Positions 32,856 through 41,355 of a stretch of 64,000 nt of DNA are shown here, in pieces. The notes beneath the pieces were generated by a model. It worked only from the letters and a program-made list of their open reading frames with translations, was not told where the DNA came from and made no database searches. The DNA comes from DAOTXS01 sp034435055 (GTDB lineage: Bacteria; Chloroflexota; Anaerolineae; UBA4142), in the NCBI GenBank assembly GCA_034435055.1, contig DAOTXS010000043.1, positions 74,234-138,233 on the forward strand, in the 5' to 3' direction. The position numbers and the translations under genes are program-made. Every line of letters begins with the position of its first letter. Within the stretch, counting starts at the first letter, position 1.

Positions 32856-34733
32856 CTATCTCACCACTTTGGTTCCGACTAAATAGCGCGCGACCCAGGG
32901 TTCGTAACGGCTAAAGAATTTCTCACGCTTGACTACTTGACCGTTCACCAAAATTTTCCGCCACACGGTTACGTCCGCGCCATCGTGCGCGAAATCGATT
33001 TGCTTGGTCACCCCTTTTTTCAAGGTCGGGTCGTCGGTGTAAATTGGGGGACCGCTCTTGATGATATTCTCCATGATCGGCTCTTCCATCTCGACCGTGC
33101 GATTCGGTTTGGTGCCGTAGAAATCGAACGTGAGCGTGGTGTTTCGCAAATCGAGTTTGGGTTGGATGAGCAAGTACGCTTCGGTGTCGTTGCGGAATTT
33201 CAGATCGACACTCGGCGAAAAAATCGTTGCGTCGATGCCCACCGGCGGCTCGTAATAACTTACGCGGTACGCGTGCGCCCAGCGCTCGACAATCGGAAAG
33301 CCGCCGAAGAACGCCGCGCGAAAAACGGTCGATGAAACCTGGCACACGCCGCCGCCGGGTCCCAGCACGGTGCGATCCGCAAAAATAATGTACGCGTCGT
33401 CAAAGCCGTTTGCTTCTACCACGTCGCCCAGAAATTGATTGAACGAAAATACCGCGCCCGGCGGCACGACGATTCCCTCGAACTGCGCGGTTGCCGTGCG
33501 AATATTTTGAATGCGTCCCGCGCTCGATCCTTTGAAATTGCTGACGCCTTGCGCAACCAATTCCTTGATCCCAAATTTCGCCGCGTCTTCCATCGCGATT
33601 GCCGGCTTGGTGACATTCACCGGCAAACTGATCGTGCGCCAACCCGGCGCATCCGAGGGACTTGCCATTCCCGGCGGGCGCGCCACGCTCGCGACCAATT
33701 GTTGTTCGATCTGTTTCGCCGCCGCTTCCGGGTCGAGTGTTTGCGCGGCTTGACTTGTGCGCGTCAAGGTGAGCGTGCCGGTGTTGACGTCGAAGCGAAA
33801 GCGCGCGTCGCGCGCCGGCTGATTGATTTCGCGCGCTATTGTTTTGATTTGCGCGACCAACGGCGCGCGATCCAGCGATGCAACGACGCGTATTTTGCCA
33901 TCAGCGTCCTGTTGCAATTTGATGTCGATCATCGATGCGAGTGTGGCTTGATCGATTGCCCACGTGCGTCCGCTAAATGTGAGAAGCAACGGCGCGGACA
34001 GAATTGCTTCGGCTTGCGTTTGCGCGGCGTTCACATCGGTGATGAGCGGTTTCGTTTCGCGGAACGCTAGGACGATGTCGCCGCGTTCATTTTGTAAAAC
34101 GCGCTGACGAATGCGTTCGAGCATTTCTTCACCGTTCAACACGCGCCCGTTCTGCGCCGGCGTCGCGATCACGCGCACGCCTTGAATACGGAGCGACGCA
34201 TCGCGCGCCGGTTGTTCTACTTGCGGCGCGAGCCAACCCAGGTACGCTTGCGCGGTGTGAACATCGAATTGTGCGTCGATGCCCAGATCGCAACCGAACC
34301 ACAAACATTGTAATTGATCGGCGATACTTTCAAGCGGATTTTGGCGATGACCGAGCACAAGTGCTTGATCGGCAATCGGCTCGAAATTCGTGCGCAGTCC
34401 CAGTTCCCAGGGGTACGCGCGCCACGAGCGATTGCCGTCGCGCACGATGATTGGCTCGCCGCCAAAGCGCGCGAGAATCGCGTCCGGCTCGCCGAAACGA
34501 TTTTGCAGAAACTGTTTCGCTTCCGCGTGCGTCAGCCCTTGCATCGATTGTCCTTGCACGCTCACGCCCAAAATGACGCGGTCGCGGTAGACAAATTGAT
34601 AGCCGACGAAAAGCGAACTGGCAATGCAGGCAAGTGCGGCGATAACGTAGAAGATGAGGAAGAGGCGAGGCAGTCCGCGTTGTCTGCGCCGACGCGTTGG
34701 AGTTGTCGTAGCAGGAGTTTGCGGGTCGTTCAT
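32856..34733 (-). CDS. VanW family protein
   Basis: This is a 625-residue extracytoplasmic protein with a single N-terminal membrane anchor (about 22-46). Two peptidoglycan-binding-4/YoaR-like segments (about 60-350) are followed by the VanW domain (about 395-535), marked by FSFNQFLGDVVEANGFDDAY and GPGGGVCQVSSTVFRAAFFGG, and a C-terminal beta region (QIDFAHDGADVTVWRKILVNG) like a G5-type module. VanW was named from vancomycin-resistance clusters, but its biochemical role is not known; cell-wall attachment is likely. Nothing here indicates a resistance cluster. Confidence 0.9.
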   Translation of the reverse strand: MNDPQTPATTTPTRRRRQRGLPRLFLIFYVIAALACIASSLFVGYQFVYRDRVILGVSVQGQSMQGLTHAEAKQFLQNRFGEPDAILARFGGEPIIVRDGNRSWRAYPWELGLRTNFEPIADQALVLGHRQNPLESIADQLQCLWFGCDLGIDAQFDVHTAQAYLGWLAPQVEQPARDASLRIQGVRVIATPAQNGRVLNGEEMLERIRQRVLQNERGDIVLAFRETKPLITDVNAAQTQAEAILSAPLLLTFSGRTWAIDQATLASMIDIKLQQDADGKIRVVASLDRAPLVAQIKTIAREINQPARDARFRFDVNTGTLTLTRTSQAAQTLDPEAAAKQIEQQLVASVARPPGMASPSDAPGWRTISLPVNVTKPAIAMEDAAKFGIKELVAQGVSNFKGSSAGRIQNIRTATAQFEGIVVPPGAVFSFNQFLGDVVEANGFDDAYIIFADRTVLGPGGGVCQVSSTVFRAAFFGGFPIVERWAHAYRVSYYEPPVGIDATIFSPSVDLKFRNDTEAYLLIQPKLDLRNTTLTFDFYGTKPNRTVEMEEPIMENIIKSGPPIYTDDPTLKKGVTKQIDFAHDGADVTVWRKILVNGQVVKREKFFSRYEPWVARYLVGTKVVR

Positions 34734-34812
34734 CGTGCAGATATTTTACGCAGTACGTGAAAATTCGTCAAACGAAAATGCGGCACAAGATGGGCAACTA
34801 CAAGCGTTGCCC

Positions 34813-36942
34813 CTACTTTTCCAAGAGGTACGGCACCAAGACGACTGCGACGTTGGGATGCTTTTCAAACTCTTTGCGCAAACGTTCGGCGGAACGATTA
34901 TGCAAAAAGCCGTCCCACCAATGTGCGGTGATAAATTCGGGAAGAACGATTGTCACAAAAGCGTTGGGATGCTGACTGTGGACCGCATCGACGTACGCCA
35001 GCATCGGACGCACGAACGCGCGCAACGGCGATTCGACCACAACGACTTTCATATCCGGCGCGTACTTTTGCGCGCGCGCTTTAAAATGTTCGGTGTCTTG
35101 CGCGTCTGTCGAAATGTGCAAGAGTACGGCATCCCGCGAGATCGTGCGCGCAAAAGCGACGGCGCGCAACGAGGCGTAATTCAAATCATCGACCGGCAGT
35201 ACAACCAAATGCTCGATTTTGGTCGGGAATGGTTGTCCTTCGACAATGCGGAGTTGTTGGCGCACGTGCGAATAATGGCGATGGATGTAAAGAAAGACGG
35301 AGACAAAGATCGGAATAAGTAGAATGACCATCCATGCGCCCAAGGCAAACTTGGTTAATGCTACAATGATGAGTGTGATGATGGACAAGGTTGCGCCCAG
35401 CGCATTGATGGCGGCACTCTTTTTCCAATGCTCGCCCCGCAGACGCCACCAGCGCACCACCATCCCCGAGTTCGATAGACTGAACGCCAGAAAGACGCCC
35501 ACCGCATACAAATGAATCAAACTTTCCACATTGCCGCCAAATACGACCACGAGGAGTGAGGCAATGCTTCCTAAAGCAACGATACCTACGGAGAATGCCA
35601 GCCGGTCGCCGCGAAACAAGAATTGATGCGGCATATAGTTGTCGCGAGCCAGGAACGACGCCAAGCGTGGAAAATCGGCAAAAGCCGTGTTGGCGGCAAT
35701 CACCAAAATCCCCGTTGTCGCGATTTGGAAAATATAGTACAGCAACGTCGTACCGAATACCGCCACTGCCACTTGCGAAATGATGGTTTCTTCACTCGGT
35801 ACTAGACCCATCTGGGTTGCCAAATACGACAAGCCCAAATAAAACGAACCGAGCAAGATTGCCATCACGGTTAACGTCGTGGCCGCATTCTTGGATTCCG
35901 GCGGCTGAAATGCCGGGACGCCATCGGCAATAGCTTCGGTACCGCTCATCGCCACGGCGCCCGCGGAGAAGGCGCGCAACACCAGCCACACGGTCAACGG
36001 TTCGGTCGCTGGGAGAAACGGTGGCGGTGAAGCGGGCGCTAGCGTGCCGGTGAAGGCTTTGAACAATCCCAGCAATAACATACTGCTCAGGCTGATGATG
36101 AACAGATAGGTTGGAATCGCAAAAATCGTACCCGATTCCCGGATGCCGCGCAGATTGCCCAAGGTAATCAAGCCAATAAAGAACAAACTAAGAATCACAT
36201 TCAAATTCAAAAATGGGGGGAGCGATGCTTCAAAAGCGGTAATCTGTTCCGCGTAACCTGATACAAGAAGCGCGGATGTCACGGCGGCAGAGCCGGCCGC
36301 AATCGAGACGGCGACCGTGAGAATGTAATCAATGAGCAACGCCGCCGCCGCCACCAAACCCGGCAACTGTCCCAGGTTCTCGCGCGCCACACGATAGGAC
36401 CCACCACCTTGCGGATATGCCTGGATCGTTTGCCGATACGAGAACGCAATGATGAACAACATCACGGCGATGGCCAGCGAGAGATAGAAGGTAATGCCCA
36501 GCGCGGCATTGCCGGCAACCATCAAGATCGCCAACGACGCTTCCGTCGCGTACGCGCTCGATGAGATGGCATCCGAGCCGAATACCGCCAGCGCTTGAGC
36601 TTTGGTCAGGCGTTGATGAATCTCTTCGGCGGTTTCCAACGGACGCCCGACCAGAATCTTCTTAACCGCACGATAGCCACGTTCCCACAGCGTGGTGGGC
36701 TTGTCCGATTCCGGCGTCGCGACGAAATGGCCGGGCCCCACCCGACGAAACAGGCGTTTGTGCGGCTGGCTCATTCGGACGTACACATCACCCGGGCGCA
36801 TGCCGCGTTTGACCTCACTGACCTGCAAATCTGGGTTGATGGGTTTGGATATTTTGTTCGACGCGTGTGAACTGTCAGAGAGCGTAGGTGCTTCGTTGGC
36901 TTCCGGAACGCCCAGCTCAGAAAATTGTTTTTCGTCTTCCAT
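34813..36942 (-). CDS. KimA-like potassium/amino-acid-type APC transporter
   Basis: This 709-residue APC-superfamily transporter most resembles KimA (YdaO) K+ uptake proteins. The N-terminal cytosolic ~110 residues are followed by the KimA-type start of the membrane domain (LTKAQALAVFGSDAISSSAY) and about 12 membrane segments, including YPQGGGSYRVARENLG. The C-terminal ~150 residues form a cytosolic alpha/beta domain (KIEHLVVLPVDDLNYASLRA) like the Usp-type tail of this family. In Bacillus KimA is controlled by c-di-AMP. Upstream lie a palindromic repeat, a terminator-like hairpin and a possible promoter. An amino-acid substrate cannot be ruled out. Confidence 0.85.
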   Translation of the reverse strand: MEDEKQFSELGVPEANEAPTLSDSSHASNKISKPINPDLQVSEVKRGMRPGDVYVRMSQPHKRLFRRVGPGHFVATPESDKPTTLWERGYRAVKKILVGRPLETAEEIHQRLTKAQALAVFGSDAISSSAYATEASLAILMVAGNAALGITFYLSLAIAVMLFIIAFSYRQTIQAYPQGGGSYRVARENLGQLPGLVAAAALLIDYILTVAVSIAAGSAAVTSALLVSGYAEQITAFEASLPPFLNLNVILSLFFIGLITLGNLRGIRESGTIFAIPTYLFIISLSSMLLLGLFKAFTGTLAPASPPPFLPATEPLTVWLVLRAFSAGAVAMSGTEAIADGVPAFQPPESKNAATTLTVMAILLGSFYLGLSYLATQMGLVPSEETIISQVAVAVFGTTLLYYIFQIATTGILVIAANTAFADFPRLASFLARDNYMPHQFLFRGDRLAFSVGIVALGSIASLLVVVFGGNVESLIHLYAVGVFLAFSLSNSGMVVRWWRLRGEHWKKSAAINALGATLSIITLIIVALTKFALGAWMVILLIPIFVSVFLYIHRHYSHVRQQLRIVEGQPFPTKIEHLVVLPVDDLNYASLRAVAFARTISRDAVLLHISTDAQDTEHFKARAQKYAPDMKVVVVESPLRAFVRPMLAYVDAVHSQHPNAFVTIVLPEFITAHWWDGFLHNRSAERLRKEFEKHPNVAVVLVPYLLEK

Positions 36943-36957
36943 AAAGCTAGTTACTCA

Positions 36958-37076
36958 CTCACCTTACGCAAACCGAATTGTTTTACCGCAAAGCACGCGG
37001 AGACCGCTGAGATTTTTCAGGATTTTTCTCTGCGAACTTTGCGTTCTCAGCGGTGAAATTGCGTAACGTCAGTTAC
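36958..37076. repeat. 119-bp palindromic repeat, copy 2
   Basis: This is the second copy of the element at 7668-7786, same orientation and length, differing at about three positions, all in one short left-hand segment. It lies in the leader region between the transporter start codon and the hairpin at 37103-37131, so it is probably transcribed as an RNA hairpin. Confidence 0.9.
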
Positions 37077-37094
37077 TCAAAGAACTCGGCGCAC

Positions 37095-37131
37095 AAAAAA
37101 TACCCTCGGCTGAGAACGAGTCTCGCCGGGG
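37095..37131 (-). terminator. Terminator or attenuator upstream of the KimA-like gene
   Basis: Reading the minus strand, CCCCGGCGAG pairs with CTCAGCCGAGGG around ACTCGTT and is followed by TATTTTTT. This is an intrinsic terminator. Outer arms GCGCA and TGCGC (37138-37142 and 37089-37093) extend the structure. It could end the PA14 transcript or act as an attenuator for the transporter gene. Confidence 0.7.
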
Positions 37132-37177
37132 CAAAAATGCGCTGAGCTGTCTTGAAGATTCATTTTCGATGGGCAAG

Positions 37178-37206
37178 ATTGTAATTCCGATGGATTGTCT
37201 TGTCAA
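37178..37206 (-). promoter_or_regulatory. Putative promoter upstream of the attenuator-like hairpin
   Basis: TTGACA (37206-37201), a 17-base spacer and TACAAT (37183-37178) on the minus strand lie between the PA14 gene stop and the hairpin, so transcripts from it would run through the hairpin before the transporter gene. Confidence 0.65.
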
Positions 37207-37226
37207 CTGGACATCGAAAGAAATTC

Positions 37227-38885
37227 CTATTGGCTAACCCATTTAATCGCATCCGCCACGATCACGGTCGATTGTGTCGGCTCAAAGGTTACATCGGAGA
37301 GCGTGACAAACTCATTCCCCGTCGCACTGAAATAGAACTTGCCTAGTCCAACCCACTGATCGGCGTATAGCGATTGATTAACTATGCGCGTATCAAATCC
37401 CCCGGCATGCGCAACGACGTACCGCGCGCTATGTGTCGTGCCAATGTTCGCGGGTATGTACACAAAAATCGCGTACTCGCCGGCATGCGCGAGGAGGGGG
37501 TGCCACCGCACCCATTTGAAATCAGTTTGCGCGAATGACACATTCTTGATCGATTGCGCTTGTCCGCCGGCACTTTGCCAGCCAGCACTTTGGATAAAGC
37601 GCGCATTTTTCGTGTCGATGACGATTTCCCTCGCCGGCAAACCAACCTTCGATTGCTCCGGCGCAAGCGCGCCCGGCGTGATCACCATTTGCAGGGATGC
37701 GGTACCGCCGCGTTGATAATATTCGATGCGCCAGTCGTGCGCGCCGGCGGTCAGGAACGGCATTGCCGCGTACGTCGTCGGTGATTGATCGTGCCATTCG
37801 TCGATGAGCAAATTACCATCGACCCACACGCGCACGCCATCATCCGAAGTTGCAGTTACAGTATAAAATCCCGGTGTGGTCGTGTTGCGTTTTAAAGTCC
37901 AGCGTGCCGACCATTCGGCGGCGCGGATGCCTCTACCCGGCGCGTCGTTGCCCCACGCAAAATCGAGTGCGGCATCGTCGCGTGCAAATGCCGGCGTGCC
38001 TTCGAGATTTGAGTTCGCAAAGAATTCACCGTGCCACAGTTCGGTACTGCCGGTGACGGGCGTCCAAGTCAACGTTGCCAACGCATTCGCGCCGCGTTGA
38101 AAGTAATCCATTCGAATCCAGTGATCGCCTTCGGCCAGCGAAATTTCCGCGCTCCAACTTTTCGTCGTCTGGTCTTTCCACTGATCGATCAATAGTTGTC
38201 CATCGATGAACAAACGCACGCCATCATCCGTCGTTGTGGTAAAACGATAACGCCCGGCATTGAAGAATTGACTGCGGGTCCAGCGCGCGGAAAAATTTTC
38301 GCCGGGAACGCCGCCGCCCGGTCCCGCTGTGCCGAAATTGAAATGGAGCGTGCGATCGTTGCGCGTAAACGCCGGCGCGCCGGCAAAGTTCACATTGCTG
38401 TAATACTCGCCGCGCCAGTCCGGAAAATTCGCCGACGTAATGAACAATTGCGCCTGCGCGTTTGCGCCGCGCTCATAATATTCCATCCGCACAAGGTGAA
38501 ACGACGGACTCAGATTCAACGTGGCGCTCCGCGCCGTCAACGTTTGATCACTCCACGCATCGATGACGATTTGATCATCGACGAACAAACGCACGCCGTC
38601 ATCGGTGATCGTCGTGAATGTCCAGTTGCCTGGCACATCGATCAAGAACCAGCGCGTCCACCGCACCGAAAAATCGTCGGCGGGAATTCCACTACCCGGC
38701 GAATTTGCGCCCCACACAAAATCGATGGTGGCGTCGTCGCGCGTGAATGACGGCGCGCCTTGCAAATTACGATTCGCAAAATATTCGCCGCGCCACGCGC
38801 CCGTCGCTTGCGCCGGCGGCGCGCTTTGCACGGAGGCGGCAACCAAGACCCAAAGGATGCCGGTCAAAAGGAGCGTTTGTCTCAT
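37227..38885 (-). CDS. Secreted protein with three PA14 domains and a golvesin-like C-terminus
   Basis: A 552-residue secreted protein opens with a signal peptide (about 1-24, ending near SAPPAQA). Three consecutive PA14-type modules follow (about 30-150, 155-275 and 282-400); each has a WxGEYF or WxGEYY start, a FSARWTR-type strand and a TDDGVRLFxD loop. The last ~140 residues (about 412-552) start with EIVIDTKNARF and include FVYIPANIGTTHSARYVV, resembling golvesin/Xly CBD-like domains. Such proteins bind carbohydrate or form adhesive surfaces. No catalytic domain is visible, so a glycan-binding role is the best inference. Confidence 0.88.
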   Translation of the reverse strand: MRQTLLLTGILWVLVAASVQSAPPAQATGAWRGEYFANRNLQGAPSFTRDDATIDFVWGANSPGSGIPADDFSVRWTRWFLIDVPGNWTFTTITDDGVRLFVDDQIVIDAWSDQTLTARSATLNLSPSFHLVRMEYYERGANAQAQLFITSANFPDWRGEYYSNVNFAGAPAFTRNDRTLHFNFGTAGPGGGVPGENFSARWTRSQFFNAGRYRFTTTTDDGVRLFIDGQLLIDQWKDQTTKSWSAEISLAEGDHWIRMDYFQRGANALATLTWTPVTGSTELWHGEFFANSNLEGTPAFARDDAALDFAWGNDAPGRGIRAAEWSARWTLKRNTTTPGFYTVTATSDDGVRVWVDGNLLIDEWHDQSPTTYAAMPFLTAGAHDWRIEYYQRGGTASLQMVITPGALAPEQSKVGLPAREIVIDTKNARFIQSAGWQSAGGQAQSIKNVSFAQTDFKWVRWHPLLAHAGEYAIFVYIPANIGTTHSARYVVAHAGGFDTRIVNQSLYADQWVGLGKFYFSATGNEFVTLSDVTFEPTQSTVIVADAIKWVSQ

Positions 38886-38937
38886 TGATGAAAGTATACG
38901 ACAAATTTGGTTCTTGGCAAACTTGTGCGCGCGCCCC

Positions 38938-38965
38938 TTGACAGATAGCCAAATCTAAATATACT
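38938..38965 (+). promoter_or_regulatory. Promoter of the zur-znu operon
   Basis: TTGACA (38938-38943), a 16-base spacer and TATACT (38960-38965). The predicted transcript start is near 38973, immediately before the operator. Confidence 0.8.
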
Positions 38966-38977
38966 AGTTTTTGTAAT

Positions 38978-38992
38978 TGAAAATGATTTTCA
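38978..38992 (+). promoter_or_regulatory. Fur/Zur-type 7-1-7 operator
   Basis: TGAAAATGATTTTCA is a perfect 7-1-7 inverted repeat in the style of Fur-family boxes (TGAxAATnATTxTCA). It lies just after the predicted transcript start and 9 bases before the first codon of the Fur-family gene, which fits autorepression of the operon. Confidence 0.8.
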
Positions 38993-39001
38993 TTTAGAAA
39001 A

Positions 39002-39436
39002 ATGTCTACTTCGCTACTTCAAACCGGTCTGCGCGAGCATCATCGCAAACTGACCCGCCCACGTCAAGTGGTTCTGGACATCATCACCCAGGCGAATCAT
39101 CATCTCACGGCGTCAGAAATTCATCGCAAAGCCAAAGCCAAATACCCGCAACTCGGATTAACCACTGTGTACCGCACGCTCGATCTGCTGGTGGAACTGG
39201 GGTACATTCAGCGCGTTCATTTTGCCGAAGGTTGTCACAGTTATGCGGCGGTGGCGCGCCCGCACGGGCATCATTTGGTTTGCTCGGTCTGTGGCCGCGC
39301 GGAAGAATTTCAAGATTGCGATCTCGATGCGCTGGTCAAAAATCTCCAAACGAAAACCGGTTATACCATCGACGTGCACGTCTTGGAGTTGATGGGGCGT
39401 TGCCCCGATTGCAAAGCGCGTGTTCGCAAACGATAA
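39002..39436 (+). CDS. zur: Fur-family metalloregulator, probably Zur
   Basis: A DNA-binding repressor of 144 residues. The winged helix spans about 15-80 (AKYPQLGLTTVYRTLDLL), and the C-terminal dimer domain keeps the structural zinc cysteines C94/C97 (CSVC) and C134/C137 (CPDC), with histidines in HGHHLVC. Neighbouring znuACB genes make zinc the likely signal: zinc-loaded protein would bind the operator at 38978-38992 and shut the operon. It has no clear ribosome-binding site. Fur rather than Zur is possible from sequence alone; the context decides. Confidence 0.88.
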   Translation: MSTSLLQTGLREHHRKLTRPRQVVLDIITQANHHLTASEIHRKAKAKYPQLGLTTVYRTLDLLVELGYIQRVHFAEGCHSYAAVARPHGHHLVCSVCGRAEEFQDCDLDALVKNLQTKTGYTIDVHVLELMGRCPDCKARVRKR

Positions 39437-39469
39437 AGAGGTGTCTTTGCTTCAGCGAGAAAAATAAAA

Positions 39470-39500
39470 ACGAGCGTAGAGGTGAACGCTCTACGCTCGT
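39470..39500. repeat. Hairpin between zur and znuA
   Basis: ACGAGCGTAGA (39470-39480) has a perfect inverted copy at 39490-39500 around a 9-base loop. On the plus strand it lacks a T-tract; on the minus strand a T-rich run follows. It could reduce or process read-through from zur into znuA. Confidence 0.7.
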
Positions 39501-39613
39501 AGCAAGAGAAATCACAAAACATCTGCCCGATGCCTGCGCCCTTGCCAAAGTGATTATATCACAGAGCGGGGCGTAAGCAAATTTACTCACAACGATTTAC
39601 AAAAGGAGTTTCT

Positions 39614-40528
39614 ATGTCTCGCTCACAAATGATTTTTCCGGTTGCTGTGTTCGTGTGGCTGATTGTCGCAAGTACGGCTTGCGCCACGCCGGTTTCGAGC
39701 GCGAAAATTCTCGCTGTTGAAACTTTTCTTGCCGACATCGCGCAAAACGTCGCCGGGGAACGCGCGCGCGTGGATGCACTTTTGCCGATTGGCGTTGATC
39801 CGCACAGTTTTGAGCCGACGCCGCAGGATGTGCGTCGTGTTGCCGATAGTACGGTGTTGATTGTAAACGGCGCGGACTTTGAAGAATTTTTGGACGAGTT
39901 GCTCAAGAACGCGGGTGGCAATCATCAAGTAATCGAAGCATCTGCCGGGTTGACCAGCCGCAAGCCAACAGAAACTGAAATCGTCGATCCCGATCACAAA
40001 ACCGATCCGCACTTTTGGTTCGATCCGAATCTCGTCGTCAAGTATGTCGAAAACATTCGCGATGGGTTGAGCCAAACCGACCCCGCCGGCGCGGCGGTTT
40101 ATGCCGCGAATGCAAACGCGTACATTGCCAAATTGAAAGAACTCGATCAGTTCATCGCCGAACAAGTGCGAACGTTGCCGGCGGAACGACGATTGATGGT
40201 AACCGATCACGACACGTTTGGCTATTTTGCCGACCGCTACGGTTTTCGCGTCGTCGGAATGATCGTGCCGAGTATCAGCACCGGGGCGTCGCCGTCCGCG
40301 CAAGAAATCGCGCAACTCGTACAGCAGATCAAAGCGACGCAAGCACGCGCGATCTTTCTCGAAGCCGGTACAAATCCGCAACTCGCGCAACAAATTGCCA
40401 AAGAGACGGGCGTCAAGGTTGTGACCGGTTTGCAATCGCACTCGATCACTGAGCAAAATGGTCCCGCGCCCACCTACATCGAAATGATGAAATACAATCT
40501 CAAGTTGATTGTCGAGGCACTCAAGTAA
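39614..40528 (+). CDS. znuA: Zinc ABC transporter substrate-binding lipoprotein
   Basis: A cluster A-I solute-binding protein (304 residues) captures zinc outside the membrane. A signal peptide ends in a lipobox with Cys23. Metal ligands align with TroA-type proteins: H64 (DPHSFEP), H133 (DPHFWFDP) and H199 (TDHDTFGYF). The fourth ligand, usually Asp in a TDSL-like motif, appears as H276 (LQSHSIT). A long His-rich loop is absent; only VDPDHKTDPH remains. AAAGGAG precedes the ATG. Confidence 0.9.
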   Translation: MSRSQMIFPVAVFVWLIVASTACATPVSSAKILAVETFLADIAQNVAGERARVDALLPIGVDPHSFEPTPQDVRRVADSTVLIVNGADFEEFLDELLKNAGGNHQVIEASAGLTSRKPTETEIVDPDHKTDPHFWFDPNLVVKYVENIRDGLSQTDPAGAAVYAANANAYIAKLKELDQFIAEQVRTLPAERRLMVTDHDTFGYFADRYGFRVVGMIVPSISTGASPSAQEIAQLVQQIKATQARAIFLEAGTNPQLAQQIAKETGVKVVTGLQSHSITEQNGPAPTYIEMMKYNLKLIVEALK

Positions 40529-40536
40529 GATGACGA

Positions 40537-41355
40537 ATGAGTAATTTGCCGCGCGATCCCGCGCATCTCGAAATCGATAATATCAGTGTGGCGTACAACG
40601 GCGCGCCGGTTTTGCGCGATGTGTCGTTCCGCATTCCGCACGGCACGCGCATTGCCGTCGTCGGACCAAATGGCGCGGGCAAATCGACGTTGTTCAAAGC
40701 GCTCGTCGGTTTGTTGCCGTTGCGCGCCGGGCGTGTGCTGATTCACGGTTTGCCACTCGGTCATCATCTCGATTGCGTGGCGTACGTGCCGCAACGCGAA
40801 GAAGTCGATTGGCGATTTCCGGTCACGGTTACAGACGTGGTGATGATGGGACGGTACGGTCGGCTGGGGTGGTTGCGCCGTCCTGGCAAACACGATCACG
40901 TTGCCGTCGCGCGCGCGCTCGATCAAATGCGCGTGCGCGATCTTGCGGCGCAACCCATCGGCGATTTGTCCGGCGGACAACAACAACGCGTGTTCCTCGC
41001 GCGCGCGCTGGCGCAAGAGCCGCACATTTTGCTGATGGACGAACCATTCACCGGCGTCGATGCGGCGACGCAAGAAGCCACGCTCGATCTGCTCGATCAA
41101 TTGCGCGAGCAAAAGGTAACCGTGATGGTTTCGACACACGACCTGAATTTAGCGACGACGCGTTTCGATCAAGTGTTGTTGCTGAATCGCGACGTGATTT
41201 CGGTTGGCGAACCGCGCCAGGTTTTTACCGAAGAAAATTTGTTGCGTGCGTTTAGCACGCGCGTGATGAAACTGGACCATGTAACCGTCGTCGACGATTG
41301 TTGTCCGCCGGATGAATTATTGGGAATCGGTGTGACGAAAAAGGTGGAGCGATGA
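40537..41355 (+). CDS. znuC: Zinc ABC transporter ATP-binding protein
   Basis: The ATPase of the zinc importer (272 residues) has Walker A GPNGAGKST, the Q-loop region with PQREEVDW, signature LSGGQQQR, Walker B ILLMDEPF and the switch histidine in VSTHDLN. It starts eight bases after znuA and its stop overlaps the ATG of znuB. Confidence 0.93.
   Translation: MSNLPRDPAHLEIDNISVAYNGAPVLRDVSFRIPHGTRIAVVGPNGAGKSTLFKALVGLLPLRAGRVLIHGLPLGHHLDCVAYVPQREEVDWRFPVTVTDVVMMGRYGRLGWLRRPGKHDHVAVARALDQMRVRDLAAQPIGDLSGGQQQRVFLARALAQEPHILLMDEPFTGVDAATQEATLDLLDQLREQKVTVMVSTHDLNLATTRFDQVLLLNRDVISVGEPRQVFTEENLLRAFSTRVMKLDHVTVVDDCCPPDELLGIGVTKKVER

Noticed and set aside
32856..34733. Reading VanW as evidence of glycopeptide resistance
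   Set aside because: VanW-domain proteins are common without van genes; no vanHAX, vanRS or vanY-like genes are near.
36943..37226. c-di-AMP (ydaO-type) riboswitch before the KimA-like gene
   Set aside because: The leader does not show the conserved segments of that riboswitch that I would expect; only a terminator-like hairpin is visible.
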